Counted from the first letter of the stretch, positions 16,162 through 24,174 are shown. The stretch is DNA of 28,419 nucleotides from Methylacidiphilaceae bacterium UBA1321 (GCA_002306945.1 DBTH01000128.1:1-28419), one strand, 5' to 3'. The notes: a model not told the origin generated them from the letters alone. A program made the numbers and translations.

Positions 16162-17982
16162 TTACGGTGTAGCCATAGCGGCGCCTGCGGATCGATTGCC
16201 CGGGCTTGTACGCAAATCGATAAAATATTCAGCGGCGCTTTTCCCGGAAACACCCACTATCGTCTTGCTCGGACGCGGCAGGATTTCATCCAGAACGTCG
16301 TAGCGTAAACGTTGCTTCAAAAGCTCCCCCTCAATCCGCTCCCCTTCGACAAGTCGCTCAAAATGGATGCTTTCACCTTCGGCCAATCGCACCCGTTCTG
16401 TCGCAGCGGACTCCGCCACCGTCACTAGTTCAAGAGCCTGAGCCTGCACCCCGGGCAATGTACTTGCCTCGTAAGCCACCGCTTCATCCACCATGGCGTC
16501 TTTCTTCTCCTGGGCGCTGACAACGGCTTCATAGGCCGGGGCGACCGTAACGGGCGGATGAATATCCTTGAGGCCGACATAAACAATTTCCAGCCCCAAC
16601 CCCATCCGATCCACCTCCGATTGTAGAGATTGTCTCAGCTTGTCTGCGATCGCCTGCCGATCCTCTACCATCATGTGAAAGGCTTCGCGATAAACGGCAA
16701 TGTGAATGAGTTGGCGTTCCGCGAGATTACGCAACGCATCCCTCACATCCGTCGCACGGCAGACATAAGCCACAGGATCCGCGATACGGTAAATCACCGG
16801 AACATTGATCGTCAGAAGACTTTCTCCATCTCCAATCAGCAAATTCTTTTCTCCCTCTACATGCTTCTCCGTCCAGAGCAGCGGTTTCGACAAATCCTTC
16901 TCAAACCCCAGAGAGATGTCCTGCAATCGTTCCGTTGGCACCAGAATCACCTGCTCAAACGGCCATGGCCACGTCATATGAAGCCCCGGCGATAATGACT
17001 GCGCAGCATAACATCCCCATGAAACCAACACTCCCTTGTAACCCAGCGGCACCGAACTCATCGTCGTGGAAATCCATCCAACAACCAAACCCACGATCAT
17101 CACCGGTTCGAGCATCTCCCGGGCAAAGCCGAGAATCCAAATATCTCCCACTTTCATCCCTACCAGATTTTCCAGATCCTTGATCAACCCGCGCGAATCC
17201 GTTCCACTGCCCAGGGCAAAATCCAATAGCACGCTTGCTCCAATCGGTGTGAATCCCTTGCGCAGTGTCTTCGGCTGATAAAAACGCCCAATCCCGATCA
17301 AAAGAGGTTCCACTGCCAGAACAACGCCCAAACCCATAAAAACCCAGCCCACCTCACACCGATCATAGGAAAACGACATGTAGATAAAATAAACTACTGC
17401 CGTAACCACGCAGGCTACCCAGCAAATCATCGCCAGCCTCAAAAGCGGAACCAATGCACGGCCTGTGAGACGCCTCTGTAGTGAAAGACCGTAATTGCAG
17501 AGCAAATACAACACCCCTCCCATTGTAATGAAACCAATCGCTTCCAGACGAATGGTCTCTTTGGGGAAATAAGCAAACTCCTGACGTCTTACAAACTCCA
17601 CCGCAAGCCATATACCTCCCATCGCAATCCCGCCGGCAAAAATAACCCATTGAGTAAAAGAGAAGTAGTGATTGAAGAGAAATGAAATCGCTCTCAAGAA
17701 TCTACTCCCCTTCTCCGAGGCCGTTTTACGCGCCTTTTCTATATTATACTCTAGACCAAAGCTACTTAGGAAATGAATCACTCCCGCAAGGGCCGACCAG
17801 AGAATCAGCGATTCACAGCCGAGAGTCAGAATTGTAGGAGACTGATGCAATAGCCAACCGCCTATTACGGCCGCCGCGACAAGGACAATCATAACGCCCA
17901 AAAAAGCCGAGCGATTCGCTCTAAAGGCGAAAGGTTCTTTCAGGATTTCCAACTCACTGGAATATGGGGGACGACCAGTCAT
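16162..17982 (-). CDS. Polytopic membrane domain fused to an SPFH/HflK-like domain
   Basis: The 606-residue protein is about twice the length of normal HflK. Residues 1 to about 310 contain around seven hydrophobic helices (near 28-46, 51-74, 107-130, 149-165, 183-203, 215-233 and 294-312) that I do not recognise. An SPFH domain follows: VPLGYKGVLVSWGCYAAQSL, SPGLHMTWPWPFEQVILVP, the INVPVIYRIADPVAYVCRAT strand, the DIHPPVTVAPAYEAVVSAQE turn typical of HflK, and a C-terminal coiled coil. The protein is probably an inner-membrane scaffold subunit that pairs with the next gene's HflC-like protein, with the extra helices forming an interface or a transport-related module. It starts 20 nt after the FKBP gene stop. 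Confidence 0.85.
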   Translation of the reverse strand: MTGRPPYSSELEILKEPFAFRANRSAFLGVMIVLVAAAVIGGWLLHQSPTILTLGCESLILWSALAGVIHFLSSFGLEYNIEKARKTASEKGSRFLRAISFLFNHYFSFTQWVIFAGGIAMGGIWLAVEFVRRQEFAYFPKETIRLEAIGFITMGGVLYLLCNYGLSLQRRLTGRALVPLLRLAMICWVACVVTAVVYFIYMSFSYDRCEVGWVFMGLGVVLAVEPLLIGIGRFYQPKTLRKGFTPIGASVLLDFALGSGTDSRGLIKDLENLVGMKVGDIWILGFAREMLEPVMIVGLVVGWISTTMSSVPLGYKGVLVSWGCYAAQSLSPGLHMTWPWPFEQVILVPTERLQDISLGFEKDLSKPLLWTEKHVEGEKNLLIGDGESLLTINVPVIYRIADPVAYVCRATDVRDALRNLAERQLIHIAVYREAFHMMVEDRQAIADKLRQSLQSEVDRMGLGLEIVYVGLKDIHPPVTVAPAYEAVVSAQEKKDAMVDEAVAYEASTLPGVQAQALELVTVAESAATERVRLAEGESIHFERLVEGERIEGELLKQRLRYDVLDEILPRPSKTIVGVSGKSAAEYFIDLRTSPGNRSAGAAMATP

Positions 17983-18002
17983 ATCTCAAGATTTTCAGCG
18001 CA

Positions 18003-18983
18003 CTATTTCTCCGTTTCACTCGCCCGCACTACTTTGAAGGCAGGGCGATCGTGCAATACGCTTTTAAGTTCCATTGTAAAAATTAACGCGGCATTCGGAC
18101 CGACATTAATGTCCCCGCGACTTCCATAAGCGAGCTGAGGTGATATATAGAGTTCCCATTTATCGCCCGGTTTCATCACTTGCAACGCCTCGGACCAGCC
18201 TTCGATCACATTTCGAATATTGACGATGCAGGGCTGATCGTACTGTCTGGAGTTTTCAATCTCGGTGCCGTCGAGCAAAGTGCCGCGGAATTCGACTGTT
18301 ACATAACTATCAGGCTCAGGAGAGGCTCCCTGCCCAGTAGCCAAAACTTTGTATTGAAGACCGCATGGCAACGCTTGAATGCCTGGCTTATTTTTGTTCT
18401 TGTCGAGAAAAGCAGTGCTATCAGATAAATTCTTTTCGGCCTTCTTCTTCCATTCAGCCCTATAAAAATCGAGCAGCTTCACATTATATTCAGCAATGGC
18501 CTGGCAGGCTTCCGTCAGACTCATTCGAGAGTTCTTTCCCGCGACAAAATCCTTGAGTCCTTCACTCACTGACAATCCATCCAGCTCTATTTTACCCTTA
18601 TTCCAAAGGGCTCCGAGGTTCTGCCCATAGGCATAACTGGCCTTCGTACGTAAATCCTTCACAACAGCAATCGCGTCCCTGTTCCCGGATTCAAGGTTTT
18701 TGCGGTACTGAGATAAAATCTCCAATCCCTCCCTGATTTTGGAATCGCTGGCCATCCCGGACAGACCGTCGATAATTCCCTTGGACAATTGTTCCTGGTC
18801 AAAGTCCAAGGCGCCTTTCTTAAGCTCATTTCCTGCAGAAATTCCGAAGGCGTAGCTATAGTGCTTCTTTTCGCTCTCAGACAACGTGTATCGTTGTTGA
18901 TTCGAACGACCACACCCCTGTGAGACGATTGCTATCCCTGCCAGGATTGCAAAACTGATAAGTTGAATAAAACGGTATTTCAT
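18003..18983 (-). CDS. FKBP-type peptidyl-prolyl isomerase lipoprotein
   Basis: The 326-residue protein has a lipoprotein signal peptide ending in the lipobox VSQGC (Cys at residue 24). The middle, beginning YAFGISAGNELKKGALDFDQ, matches the FKBP N-terminal dimerisation domain (FkpA/Mip type). The C-terminal catalytic domain begins GLQYKVLATGQGASPEPDSY and contains VEFRGTLLDGTEIENSRQY, NVIEGWSEALQVMKPGDKWE and LAYGSRGD. It would act as a periplasmic, membrane-attached prolyl isomerase and chaperone. It stands first in the metal-transport/SPFH operon, where it may help fold exported loops of the membrane proteins; that link is inference. No clear Shine-Dalgarno sequence precedes the ATG. A short hairpin lies in its leader. 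Confidence 0.92.
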   Translation of the reverse strand: MKYRFIQLISFAILAGIAIVSQGCGRSNQQRYTLSESEKKHYSYAFGISAGNELKKGALDFDQEQLSKGIIDGLSGMASDSKIREGLEILSQYRKNLESGNRDAIAVVKDLRTKASYAYGQNLGALWNKGKIELDGLSVSEGLKDFVAGKNSRMSLTEACQAIAEYNVKLLDFYRAEWKKKAEKNLSDSTAFLDKNKNKPGIQALPCGLQYKVLATGQGASPEPDSYVTVEFRGTLLDGTEIENSRQYDQPCIVNIRNVIEGWSEALQVMKPGDKWELYISPQLAYGSRGDINVGPNAALIFTMELKSVLHDRPAFKVVRASETEK

Positions 18984-18994
18984 ACACAGAGAGA

Positions 18995-19020
18995 CCCGGC
19001 CGCTTTTATATGCGACCAGG
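18995..19020 (-). promoter_or_regulatory. Leader hairpin ahead of the FKBP gene
   Basis: The minus strand reads CCTGGTCGC (19020-19012), loop ATATAAAA, then GCGGCCGGG (19003-18995), a 9-bp stem if G-U pairs are allowed. It lies 11 nt before the FKBP start and 30 nt after the cohesin-gene stop. It may act as an attenuator or as a weak terminator for the upstream operon; only a short pyrimidine tract (TCTCTCT) follows. Confidence 0.35.
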
Positions 19021-19049
19021 CCTCCTATTCAGACTAAGTTATGGAACAA

Positions 19050-19667
19050 TCAGGCGGCGCGGGAGAAACGCTTGCGCGCTCCAACACCGGCAAACAGAAC
19101 CGCCACAACCAGCAGAGCATAGGTACTCGGCTCAGGCACGACGTTAATCGTAGCACCTGTAGTGCTGTTGATTGTCATCGAATTTGAATTACCGTCAGAC
19201 GCGTCGCTGGACGAATCAATGGACACCGAAGTCGAACCTGTGCTCGACAAGACGTTGAATGTGATCGTCGCTATCGTGAATCCATTACCTTGAACCGCAT
19301 GCAAATCAGAATTGGTTCCCGAGGCAATTTCGCTCAAGTACAACGCACCGGCCGTGCTGCTATCGTAGCTCTGGTATGCATCCGAGTTTCCCAGGGACAC
19401 GCTGCTGCCGTACGTCACCGACGCCACCGACAGATAGCTGCTATCGTAATCGAGCGTGATATCGTAACCGCCGAGGGAACGATCCGAGTAGCTGGTCAGG
19501 GTCAACCCTGAAATACTCAGCGTCAACGTAATCGTGCTGTTCCACGAGACGGTCGATGTCGCAGGCGTCAGGCCGAGAGTGAGGAGACTGTCAGCTGAGG
19601 CAATGCCAGGCGCCATCAAACCCGCAAGCGCCACCAAAACCAGAGCCATTTTCTTTATTGTTTTCAT
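19050..19667 (-). CDS. Cohesin-like domain protein with PEP-CTERM anchor
   Basis: The 205-residue protein has a signal peptide (residues 1-25, cleavage after IASA). The single domain that follows has the cohesin pattern: a first strand, WNSTITLTLSISGLTLTSYS, then GGYDITLDYDSSYLSVASVT (the YDxxxL segment), GALYLSEIASGTN and the late strand FTIATITFNVLSSTG. Next come VPEPSTYALL, a helix and a basic tail (ARKRFSRAA), a complete PEP-CTERM signal. Cohesins bind dockerins, and the gene immediately upstream encodes a dockerin-bearing enzyme, 35 nt away in the same operon. The likely role is a surface receptor for that enzyme. The cohesin call rests on pattern and context, not on a profile search. 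Confidence 0.78.
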   Translation of the reverse strand: MKTIKKMALVLVALAGLMAPGIASADSLLTLGLTPATSTVSWNSTITLTLSISGLTLTSYSDRSLGGYDITLDYDSSYLSVASVTYGSSVSLGNSDAYQSYDSSTAGALYLSEIASGTNSDLHAVQGNGFTIATITFNVLSSTGSTSVSIDSSSDASDGNSNSMTINSTTGATINVVPEPSTYALLVVAVLFAGVGARKRFSRAA

Positions 19668-19702
19668 ATAGTGTAATATTTATAGTTTCTGAGTTATGTG
19701 TG

Positions 19703-21664
19703 TTATTTTGAATAGTGAAGAATGAGCCAGCGGGAATCAGCGGAATTCACCTTGCCATCACCGTTGAGATCATAGGTAGAACTGGTCGATCCAGCCTTAA
19801 TGGCAGCCTGCAAGATCGCAAGATCCGAAGCGTCGACCTTACCATCGTTGTTCAAATCGCCAGGAACCTTCGTAGTCGTGGCAGTGCTGATAACCGCATA
19901 CTGACGGTTGTCATTATTGACGACGGCCCAAGCGACACCGTTGTTCAGATCCACACCGTAGGAACCCAGAGTGCTGGGGCTGAGAGTGTAGTCGACCGAG
20001 GAAAACGCCTTGGTGCTACCAGACTGATTAAAATCAACCGCATTGACCCACAGTCCGCTAACCGGATCTTTTGTGGCGAGATAAACGCTGGTGGCATCTG
20101 TGATGCCAGTGGTCGGGAAGGTCAAGGCAACCTTGATCGTATCCGTCTTGGAACCGCCCAATTCGGCGAGGCCCCAGATATAAGCGATATCACTGACTGT
20201 ATCGCTCGTCTTCGGAGACCAACCCGTGTTGATAGCCTTGGTCAAAGCGCGACCATCATTGGTGGTACGGGTGCTGTTGTTAGTACCGTTGAGAATCTGG
20301 AACGAACTCCCAACATAACCGGTCTCAGCATAGCTTGCCGTATTGGTAACCGCCTTATCCGTGGTATCTGAGATGGAGGTATAAGTGCCGCTCTTCGCGA
20401 TACGGAAGGTTTGTCCGTTCAACGCATAACCAAAGGTGAGCATCTTCGCCCAGTTACCTGTAAGAACAGGAGACTTGCTGACCTGACCACTTGTCGGATT
20501 CGCGGGAACCGCATAATAATCAACCGTTACGCGAGGGCCATCAACCGTATAGATATAATAACCTACCTCATAGAGATCTTCGTCAGAGGAGACCTCATTC
20601 GACGAGAACGGACTTGTAGGCGTATAGAATTTATTACTATCAGAAGCGCTGATGATCTGCTCGATAAATGAAGACGAGTTCTTGGGCGACATCACAACCG
20701 AATGCTTGTGATGGTGATCGTGACCGGTAATCAGATATCGGGCGTTATTGTTGTACATCGCCGAAATAAACGCATCAACCGCTGTCTGTCGGGCAGAAAG
20801 GGTCGTTGTAGAACCCGAAGAACCATCGCCGGCATCACTTCCGATCTGACCGCCAAACAAATTATCCTTATGCTCGCCACCCAGAATGTTTTTGTGCGAG
20901 AACAAGAACGCATGGAGCGGACGCGACGAATCAGAAAGACGACCCGTAATCCAGCTCTGCTCATCCGACACCTGCGAGGTGGTCGAACTGCTCGTGCTGC
21001 TGAACTGATCAATGAGGATGAACCGGGCTTCCTTATAGTCAAAGCTGGTGCTCAAACCACCCCAAGTCAACGACCCATTGAGGTTCGAACCATTCGTAGT
21101 CGGATAGCTGAAATTACTGCTAACCGTGAACGTATTCGAGTTTGTTTTAGTCGGTGGCGGGAAGTTTGCCAGCGTATTAGACAACGAAGCCACCGTATCA
21201 TACGAATTGGCTGTCCAGATATTCTGGATAGTAGTCGTCGTGATTGTCGAAGGCGTGTTATTATTATACCCACCCAGCAATTGCGGGAATAATGTCCCGA
21301 ATGCCACCGCACTATTTACACTCGTGGAGATTTCGTGATTGCCGCGAACCGGGTAAAAGCCAATACCCGCATTATACAGATCCTGCGTATACAGGGCACG
21401 AATCTGCAACGAGGCTGTCGAGGCGGAATCGATGGTATCACCCACCGCGATTACCATCTTTACCCCCTGAGAGATAAACGCGCTATTGATTTGTTGGATG
21501 ATATAAGCCGGAACTGAGCCGGGGCTCTTGCCATCATCAGCCGATACCCATTGGGTATCGGAGATGACACCGAACTTCCATGCTTCCGCCTTTACAGCAG
21601 TCAGACTGGCCGTCGTCGCGAGTAACATGGCGCCGACCATTTTCATTAGATAATTTTTTTTCAT
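19703..21664 (-). CDS. Secreted metallophosphoesterase with C-terminal type I dockerin
   Basis: The 653-residue protein has a signal peptide (cleavage near VKAEA). The calcineurin-like phosphoesterase core has GVISDTQW (Asp36), VIAVGDTIDS (Asp76), VRGNHEIS (Asn109-His110), LFSHKN and ITGHDHHHKHS, which together supply the usual two-metal ligands. After a beta-rich linker, the end has GDLNNDGKVDASDLAIL and, after a linker, YDLNGDGKVNSADSRWLI: two Ca2+-binding F-hand repeats of a type I dockerin. It would hydrolyse a phosphomonoester or phosphodiester outside the cell while docked on a cohesin. The next gene encodes a PEP-CTERM-anchored cohesin-like protein. The ATG has no Shine-Dalgarno sequence; an A-rich leader precedes it. 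Confidence 0.92.
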   Translation of the reverse strand: MKKNYLMKMVGAMLLATTASLTAVKAEAWKFGVISDTQWVSADDGKSPGSVPAYIIQQINSAFISQGVKMVIAVGDTIDSASTASLQIRALYTQDLYNAGIGFYPVRGNHEISTSVNSAVAFGTLFPQLLGGYNNNTPSTITTTTIQNIWTANSYDTVASLSNTLANFPPPTKTNSNTFTVSSNFSYPTTNGSNLNGSLTWGGLSTSFDYKEARFILIDQFSSTSSSTTSQVSDEQSWITGRLSDSSRPLHAFLFSHKNILGGEHKDNLFGGQIGSDAGDGSSGSTTTLSARQTAVDAFISAMYNNNARYLITGHDHHHKHSVVMSPKNSSSFIEQIISASDSNKFYTPTSPFSSNEVSSDEDLYEVGYYIYTVDGPRVTVDYYAVPANPTSGQVSKSPVLTGNWAKMLTFGYALNGQTFRIAKSGTYTSISDTTDKAVTNTASYAETGYVGSSFQILNGTNNSTRTTNDGRALTKAINTGWSPKTSDTVSDIAYIWGLAELGGSKTDTIKVALTFPTTGITDATSVYLATKDPVSGLWVNAVDFNQSGSTKAFSSVDYTLSPSTLGSYGVDLNNGVAWAVVNNDNRQYAVISTATTTKVPGDLNNDGKVDASDLAILQAAIKAGSTSSTYDLNGDGKVNSADSRWLILHYSK

Positions 21665-21898
21665 TGTGATTGAAGTTGTTTATAGTTTTCCAAATTGCAG
21701 ACAAGCGAACCGGCAACATCTCTAGCAAAACTGAGATTCCATACTGCGCGTATTCAGCGAAAGAATTGACCGATTCCATCCACAGCGGGATCTTTTTCCA
21801 GTCCGTAACAATCCGCTCCAATGCGACGAAAAACTGTCCCCTATTTTTGACACTCCCGTCACCAAACCGTCTTTCTTTTGGTAATACTTCCCCTCGCC
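21665..21898. promoter_or_regulatory. Divergent control region between the phosphoesterase operon and the AraC regulator
   Basis: These 234 bp separate two divergent genes and must hold both promoters. On the minus strand TATAAA occurs about 17 nt ahead of the phosphoesterase ATG (near 21679-21684) without a good -35. On the plus side TTGACA occurs at 21847-21852. The imperfect dyad CCAAA-ccgtctttct-TTTGG (21862-21881) lies near the regulator start. I could not assign promoters firmly. Confidence 0.35.
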
Positions 21899-22876
21899 AT
21901 GAATTCCTTAGATCGCGTTGTTAGGGAAACAGGGGGAATCAATATACAAACTCAATCATCTAATAATAAATTAGATGTATTGGTTTCGGAAATTTTCGAT
22001 AGTATTAGTGAGACATTTCTTAGTCCTCTCCAGTCCATCTCAAAAACAGTTCTCTATATCTCAGGGAAACGGGATGACGTTAATATCCCCATCAAGAGAG
22101 AATTACATCCATTTTGCAACAAACTCTGCAACAACCCACAGGTCTGTAAGGCATGCCAAAACGTCCATCGGGAATTGCGCAACCGCGCAAAGCAATGCAA
22201 CTCGCTTGAAACCATGGTTTGCAGCTTGGGATTGACGATTTTCTCGCTCGCTTTACGAGTAGACTCAAAAATTGTCGGCTTCCTTGAAGGAGGAATGGTT
22301 TTTACCTGGCAACCGGATCTTAAAGCGCTTGAAAATATTAACAGCTCTTTCTTTCAAGAAGCTTCACCCGAAGAACTCGCCATACTCACATCACTCTACC
22401 TCGCCACACCCACTGTATCTTCCCTGGAACTCGATAATTTGCGCAAATTAATACATATCATCTCACCTCTTCTGACAACACGACTGAAGGAAATTATTAT
22501 ACCCGTCGAATCGATCGATCCAGTTTCCATACAAAAAGCGAAAATCTATATAAGACAAAACCTCTTCAATAAACTCCCCATTTCATCGATTGCCGCGATT
22601 GCAGGTGTGAGCGAAAGCCACTTCACCAAGATATTCAAACGAAGCACGGGGATTTCCTGCATCAAATATATAATGGAGCTACGCATCCACGAGGCCCGAA
22701 ATCTTCTCCTCAACAGTTCCAAAAACATCTCTGAAATCGCCTACTCCTGCGGTTTTGAATCGATTTCTCATTTTAACCGCTCATTCAAAAAACATTTTCA
22801 GGTCTCACCCAAGGACTACCGAAAATTCAGGAATACAACAGCATTGGAACCGCGCGCCAGTACCGTCACAACATAA
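21899..22876 (+). CDS. AraC-family regulator with PocR sensory domain
   Basis: The 325-residue protein starts at the ATG at 21899; an upstream TTG (21878) is possible. The first part has a PocR-type ligand-binding domain with the Cys-rich segment HPFCNKLCNNPQVCKACQNV, followed by LETMVCSLGLTIFSLALRV and GFLEGGMVF. The end is an AraC double helix-turn-helix: FNKLPISSIAAIAGVSESHF, then FKRSTGISCIKYIMELRIHE and ISEIAYSCGFESISHFNRSF, then FKKHFQVSPKDYRKF. PocR domains sense small ligands such as diols, hydrocarbons or one-carbon compounds. The gene is divergent from the phosphoesterase/cohesin operon, so it is a good candidate for that operon's regulator. It has no obvious Shine-Dalgarno sequence. 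Confidence 0.9.
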   Translation: MNSLDRVVRETGGINIQTQSSNNKLDVLVSEIFDSISETFLSPLQSISKTVLYISGKRDDVNIPIKRELHPFCNKLCNNPQVCKACQNVHRELRNRAKQCNSLETMVCSLGLTIFSLALRVDSKIVGFLEGGMVFTWQPDLKALENINSSFFQEASPEELAILTSLYLATPTVSSLELDNLRKLIHIISPLLTTRLKEIIIPVESIDPVSIQKAKIYIRQNLFNKLPISSIAAIAGVSESHFTKIFKRSTGISCIKYIMELRIHEARNLLLNSSKNISEIAYSCGFESISHFNRSFKKHFQVSPKDYRKFRNTTALEPRASTVTT

Positions 22877-23060
22877 TCCCACAGCATCAAACCCAATTTC
22901 CCTGGCAACGCGCCCAGATTACACCCTGATCAGCACACCATGATGCACTTGAGCCAGGTAACTTGGTTTGACCGTAACCACGACGTTAAAGAAGCAGAAG
23001 AATAAGACCCAAAAAGGCGACTTGGGGTAACAGAGTTTCCCTCTGAAGAGGGGAAAGAGA
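22877..23060. other. Intergenic spacer with a short hairpin next to tRNA-Val
   Basis: I see no gene here. TTTCCCTCTGAAGAGGGGAAA (23036-23056, one bulged G) forms a short stem just past the 3' end of tRNA-Val. It may mark transcript processing or termination, although no T-run follows on the minus strand. Confidence 0.35.
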
Positions 23061-23135
23061 TGGTGCGCGGTACAGGGTTCGAACCTGTGACCTTCCGCGT
23101 GTGAAGCGGACGCTCTACCACTAAGCTAACCGCGC
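23061..23135 (-). tRNA. tRNA-Val (anticodon CAC)
   Basis: Reading the minus strand, the acceptor arm GCGCGGT pairs with ACCGCGC. The D arm GCTTAGTGGTAGAGC is present. The anticodon arm is TCCGC-TTCACAC-GCGGA with anticodon CAC. The T arm is ACAGG-TTCGAAC-CCTGT. Discriminator A and an encoded CCA end the gene. U8 and A9 are in place and all stems are paired. It decodes the valine codon GUG. I read the structure by eye, and it is complete. Confidence 0.96.
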
Positions 23136-23210
23136 AATGTGGTGCGTGAGGGTTGAGATTAGCCAATTTTTCCCGCGCCCGTCAACTATCCTTCGCTCCC
23201 CACTCGCCGG

Positions 23211-23891
23211 TTATTTGCGGCGCAGGTTTTTGACGATTTGGGCGACGGGGAAGATCCAGTGAAAATCTTCCCGCCGGTATTGCATCGGGGGATAGGCCGG
23301 GTTGTAGCTCGAGAGGGTGATGAGGTTTTTGTCGAGCTGGACGTGCATGATCTTGCAGAGGATGCCTTCGTTTTTGAGGTTGGCGACGACGATTTCGCCG
23401 TTGGTCGCGGCGACGCTGGGCAGGAGGACGGCGATGTCGCCGTCTTCAAAGCGCGGTTCCATGGAGTCGCCCCGCAGTCGCACGGCAAAGGAGCGGTCGT
23501 CCTTGACTTCGCTGGCGACGGAGCCTTCCCATTCTTCGGGCATTTGTTGGAAGTCGGTGGCGAGTCCCGCTTGCGCCCAGGAGAGTACGGGGAGGGCACG
23601 CACTCGGCTTTGGGCGCGGTACAATGCGCTGGCAGCGGCGGCGCGGTATTCTTCTTCGGGGGTTTCGAGGACGCGCAGGCCGGCGGGGTTTGGGCCGGGT
23701 CCGAGTCCGGCTTTTTGTTCTTCGATTTCAAAGCGGATGCGGGTCGCTTCGCCGGGTTTACGACTGCCTTCGAGTTGGGAGAGGTAGCTGCGTTCGACGC
23801 CGAGCCGTTGGGCCGCTTCCGTCTGGGTTAATCCCAGGGTGTGCCGCCACAGCCGTACCCGTCTTGGAAAATCCTCTGTCGTATATTCCAT
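23211..23891 (-). CDS. XRE-family HTH repressor with S24 (LexA-like) autoprotease domain
   Basis: The 226-residue protein has an N-terminal helix-turn-helix (about residues 9-45: WRHTLGLTQTEAAQRLGVER, then SYLSQLEGSRKPG). The C-terminal peptidase S24 domain has LSWAQAGLATDF with the Ala-Gly cleavage pair (108-109), the catalytic Ser in RGDSMEPRF (S143) and the catalytic Lys in GILCKIM (K180). It should bind DNA as a dimer and inactivate itself on an activated RecA or similar signal. I use the ATG at 23891 rather than a TTG at 23927. The palindromic site at 23971-23986 is a likely operator. Phage genes are absent nearby, so it could be a chromosomal stress regulator or a relic of a mobile element. 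Confidence 0.92.
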   Translation of the reverse strand: MEYTTEDFPRRVRLWRHTLGLTQTEAAQRLGVERSYLSQLEGSRKPGEATRIRFEIEEQKAGLGPGPNPAGLRVLETPEEEYRAAAASALYRAQSRVRALPVLSWAQAGLATDFQQMPEEWEGSVASEVKDDRSFAVRLRGDSMEPRFEDGDIAVLLPSVAATNGEIVVANLKNEGILCKIMHVQLDKNLITLSSYNPAYPPMQYRREDFHWIFPVAQIVKNLRRK

Positions 23892-23970
23892 AACCGTTTC
23901 TCGTAATGAATGTCTTTTTGTTGACAATTACGGCTCAACTCTCTTCTTGTAACTCATTTAGTAATCTAAA

Positions 23971-23986
23971 GTCAACTATAGTTTAC
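23971..23986. promoter_or_regulatory. Palindromic operator candidate
   Basis: GTCAACTATAGTTTAC is symmetrical in 14 of 16 positions, with a perfect core AACTATAGTT (23974-23983). A further GTAAAC (24013-24018) complements the GTTTAC half (23981-23986). The site is 80 bp upstream of the XRE-S24 gene and between divergent genes, which suits autoregulation and possible control of the DUF1566 gene. Confidence 0.5.
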
Positions 23987-24103
23987 ATTATTTGTGTTTC
24001 AAAATCAACAGAGTAAACATTCTTTCTTCTCTCACAACTTTTATCTGGAGGGGACGTCTGGCTAGTGTCCTGTAATTGAAATTCGTTCCATAATTTGCGG
24101 GAG

Positions 24104-24130
24104 AAAAAGGCACCAGGCCTGGAGCTTTTT
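24104..24130 (+). terminator. Terminator-like hairpin with T-run
   Basis: AAAAAG, then GCACCAGGCCTGGAGC, then TTTTT. The core pairs as GC-A-CCA around GGCC, closing with TGG-A-GC, and the outer AAAAAG pairs with CTTTTT. It ends 44 nt before the DUF1566 start codon. It could terminate a short transcript or attenuate the downstream gene. Confidence 0.4.
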
Positions 24131-24174
24131 GGTTCGGCAAATTTACGACATATTTAATGTTATAGAGCGCTAAT

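Noticed and set aside
22930..23166. Minus-strand open frame over the tRNA
   Set aside because: It spans tRNA-Val and its translation follows from the tRNA sequence; the tRNA has complete structure.
23186..23831. Open frames on both strands over the repressor gene (23186-23731 minus, 23238-23831 plus)
   Set aside because: Both are low-complexity shadows of the XRE-S24 gene, which has intact HTH and catalytic residues.
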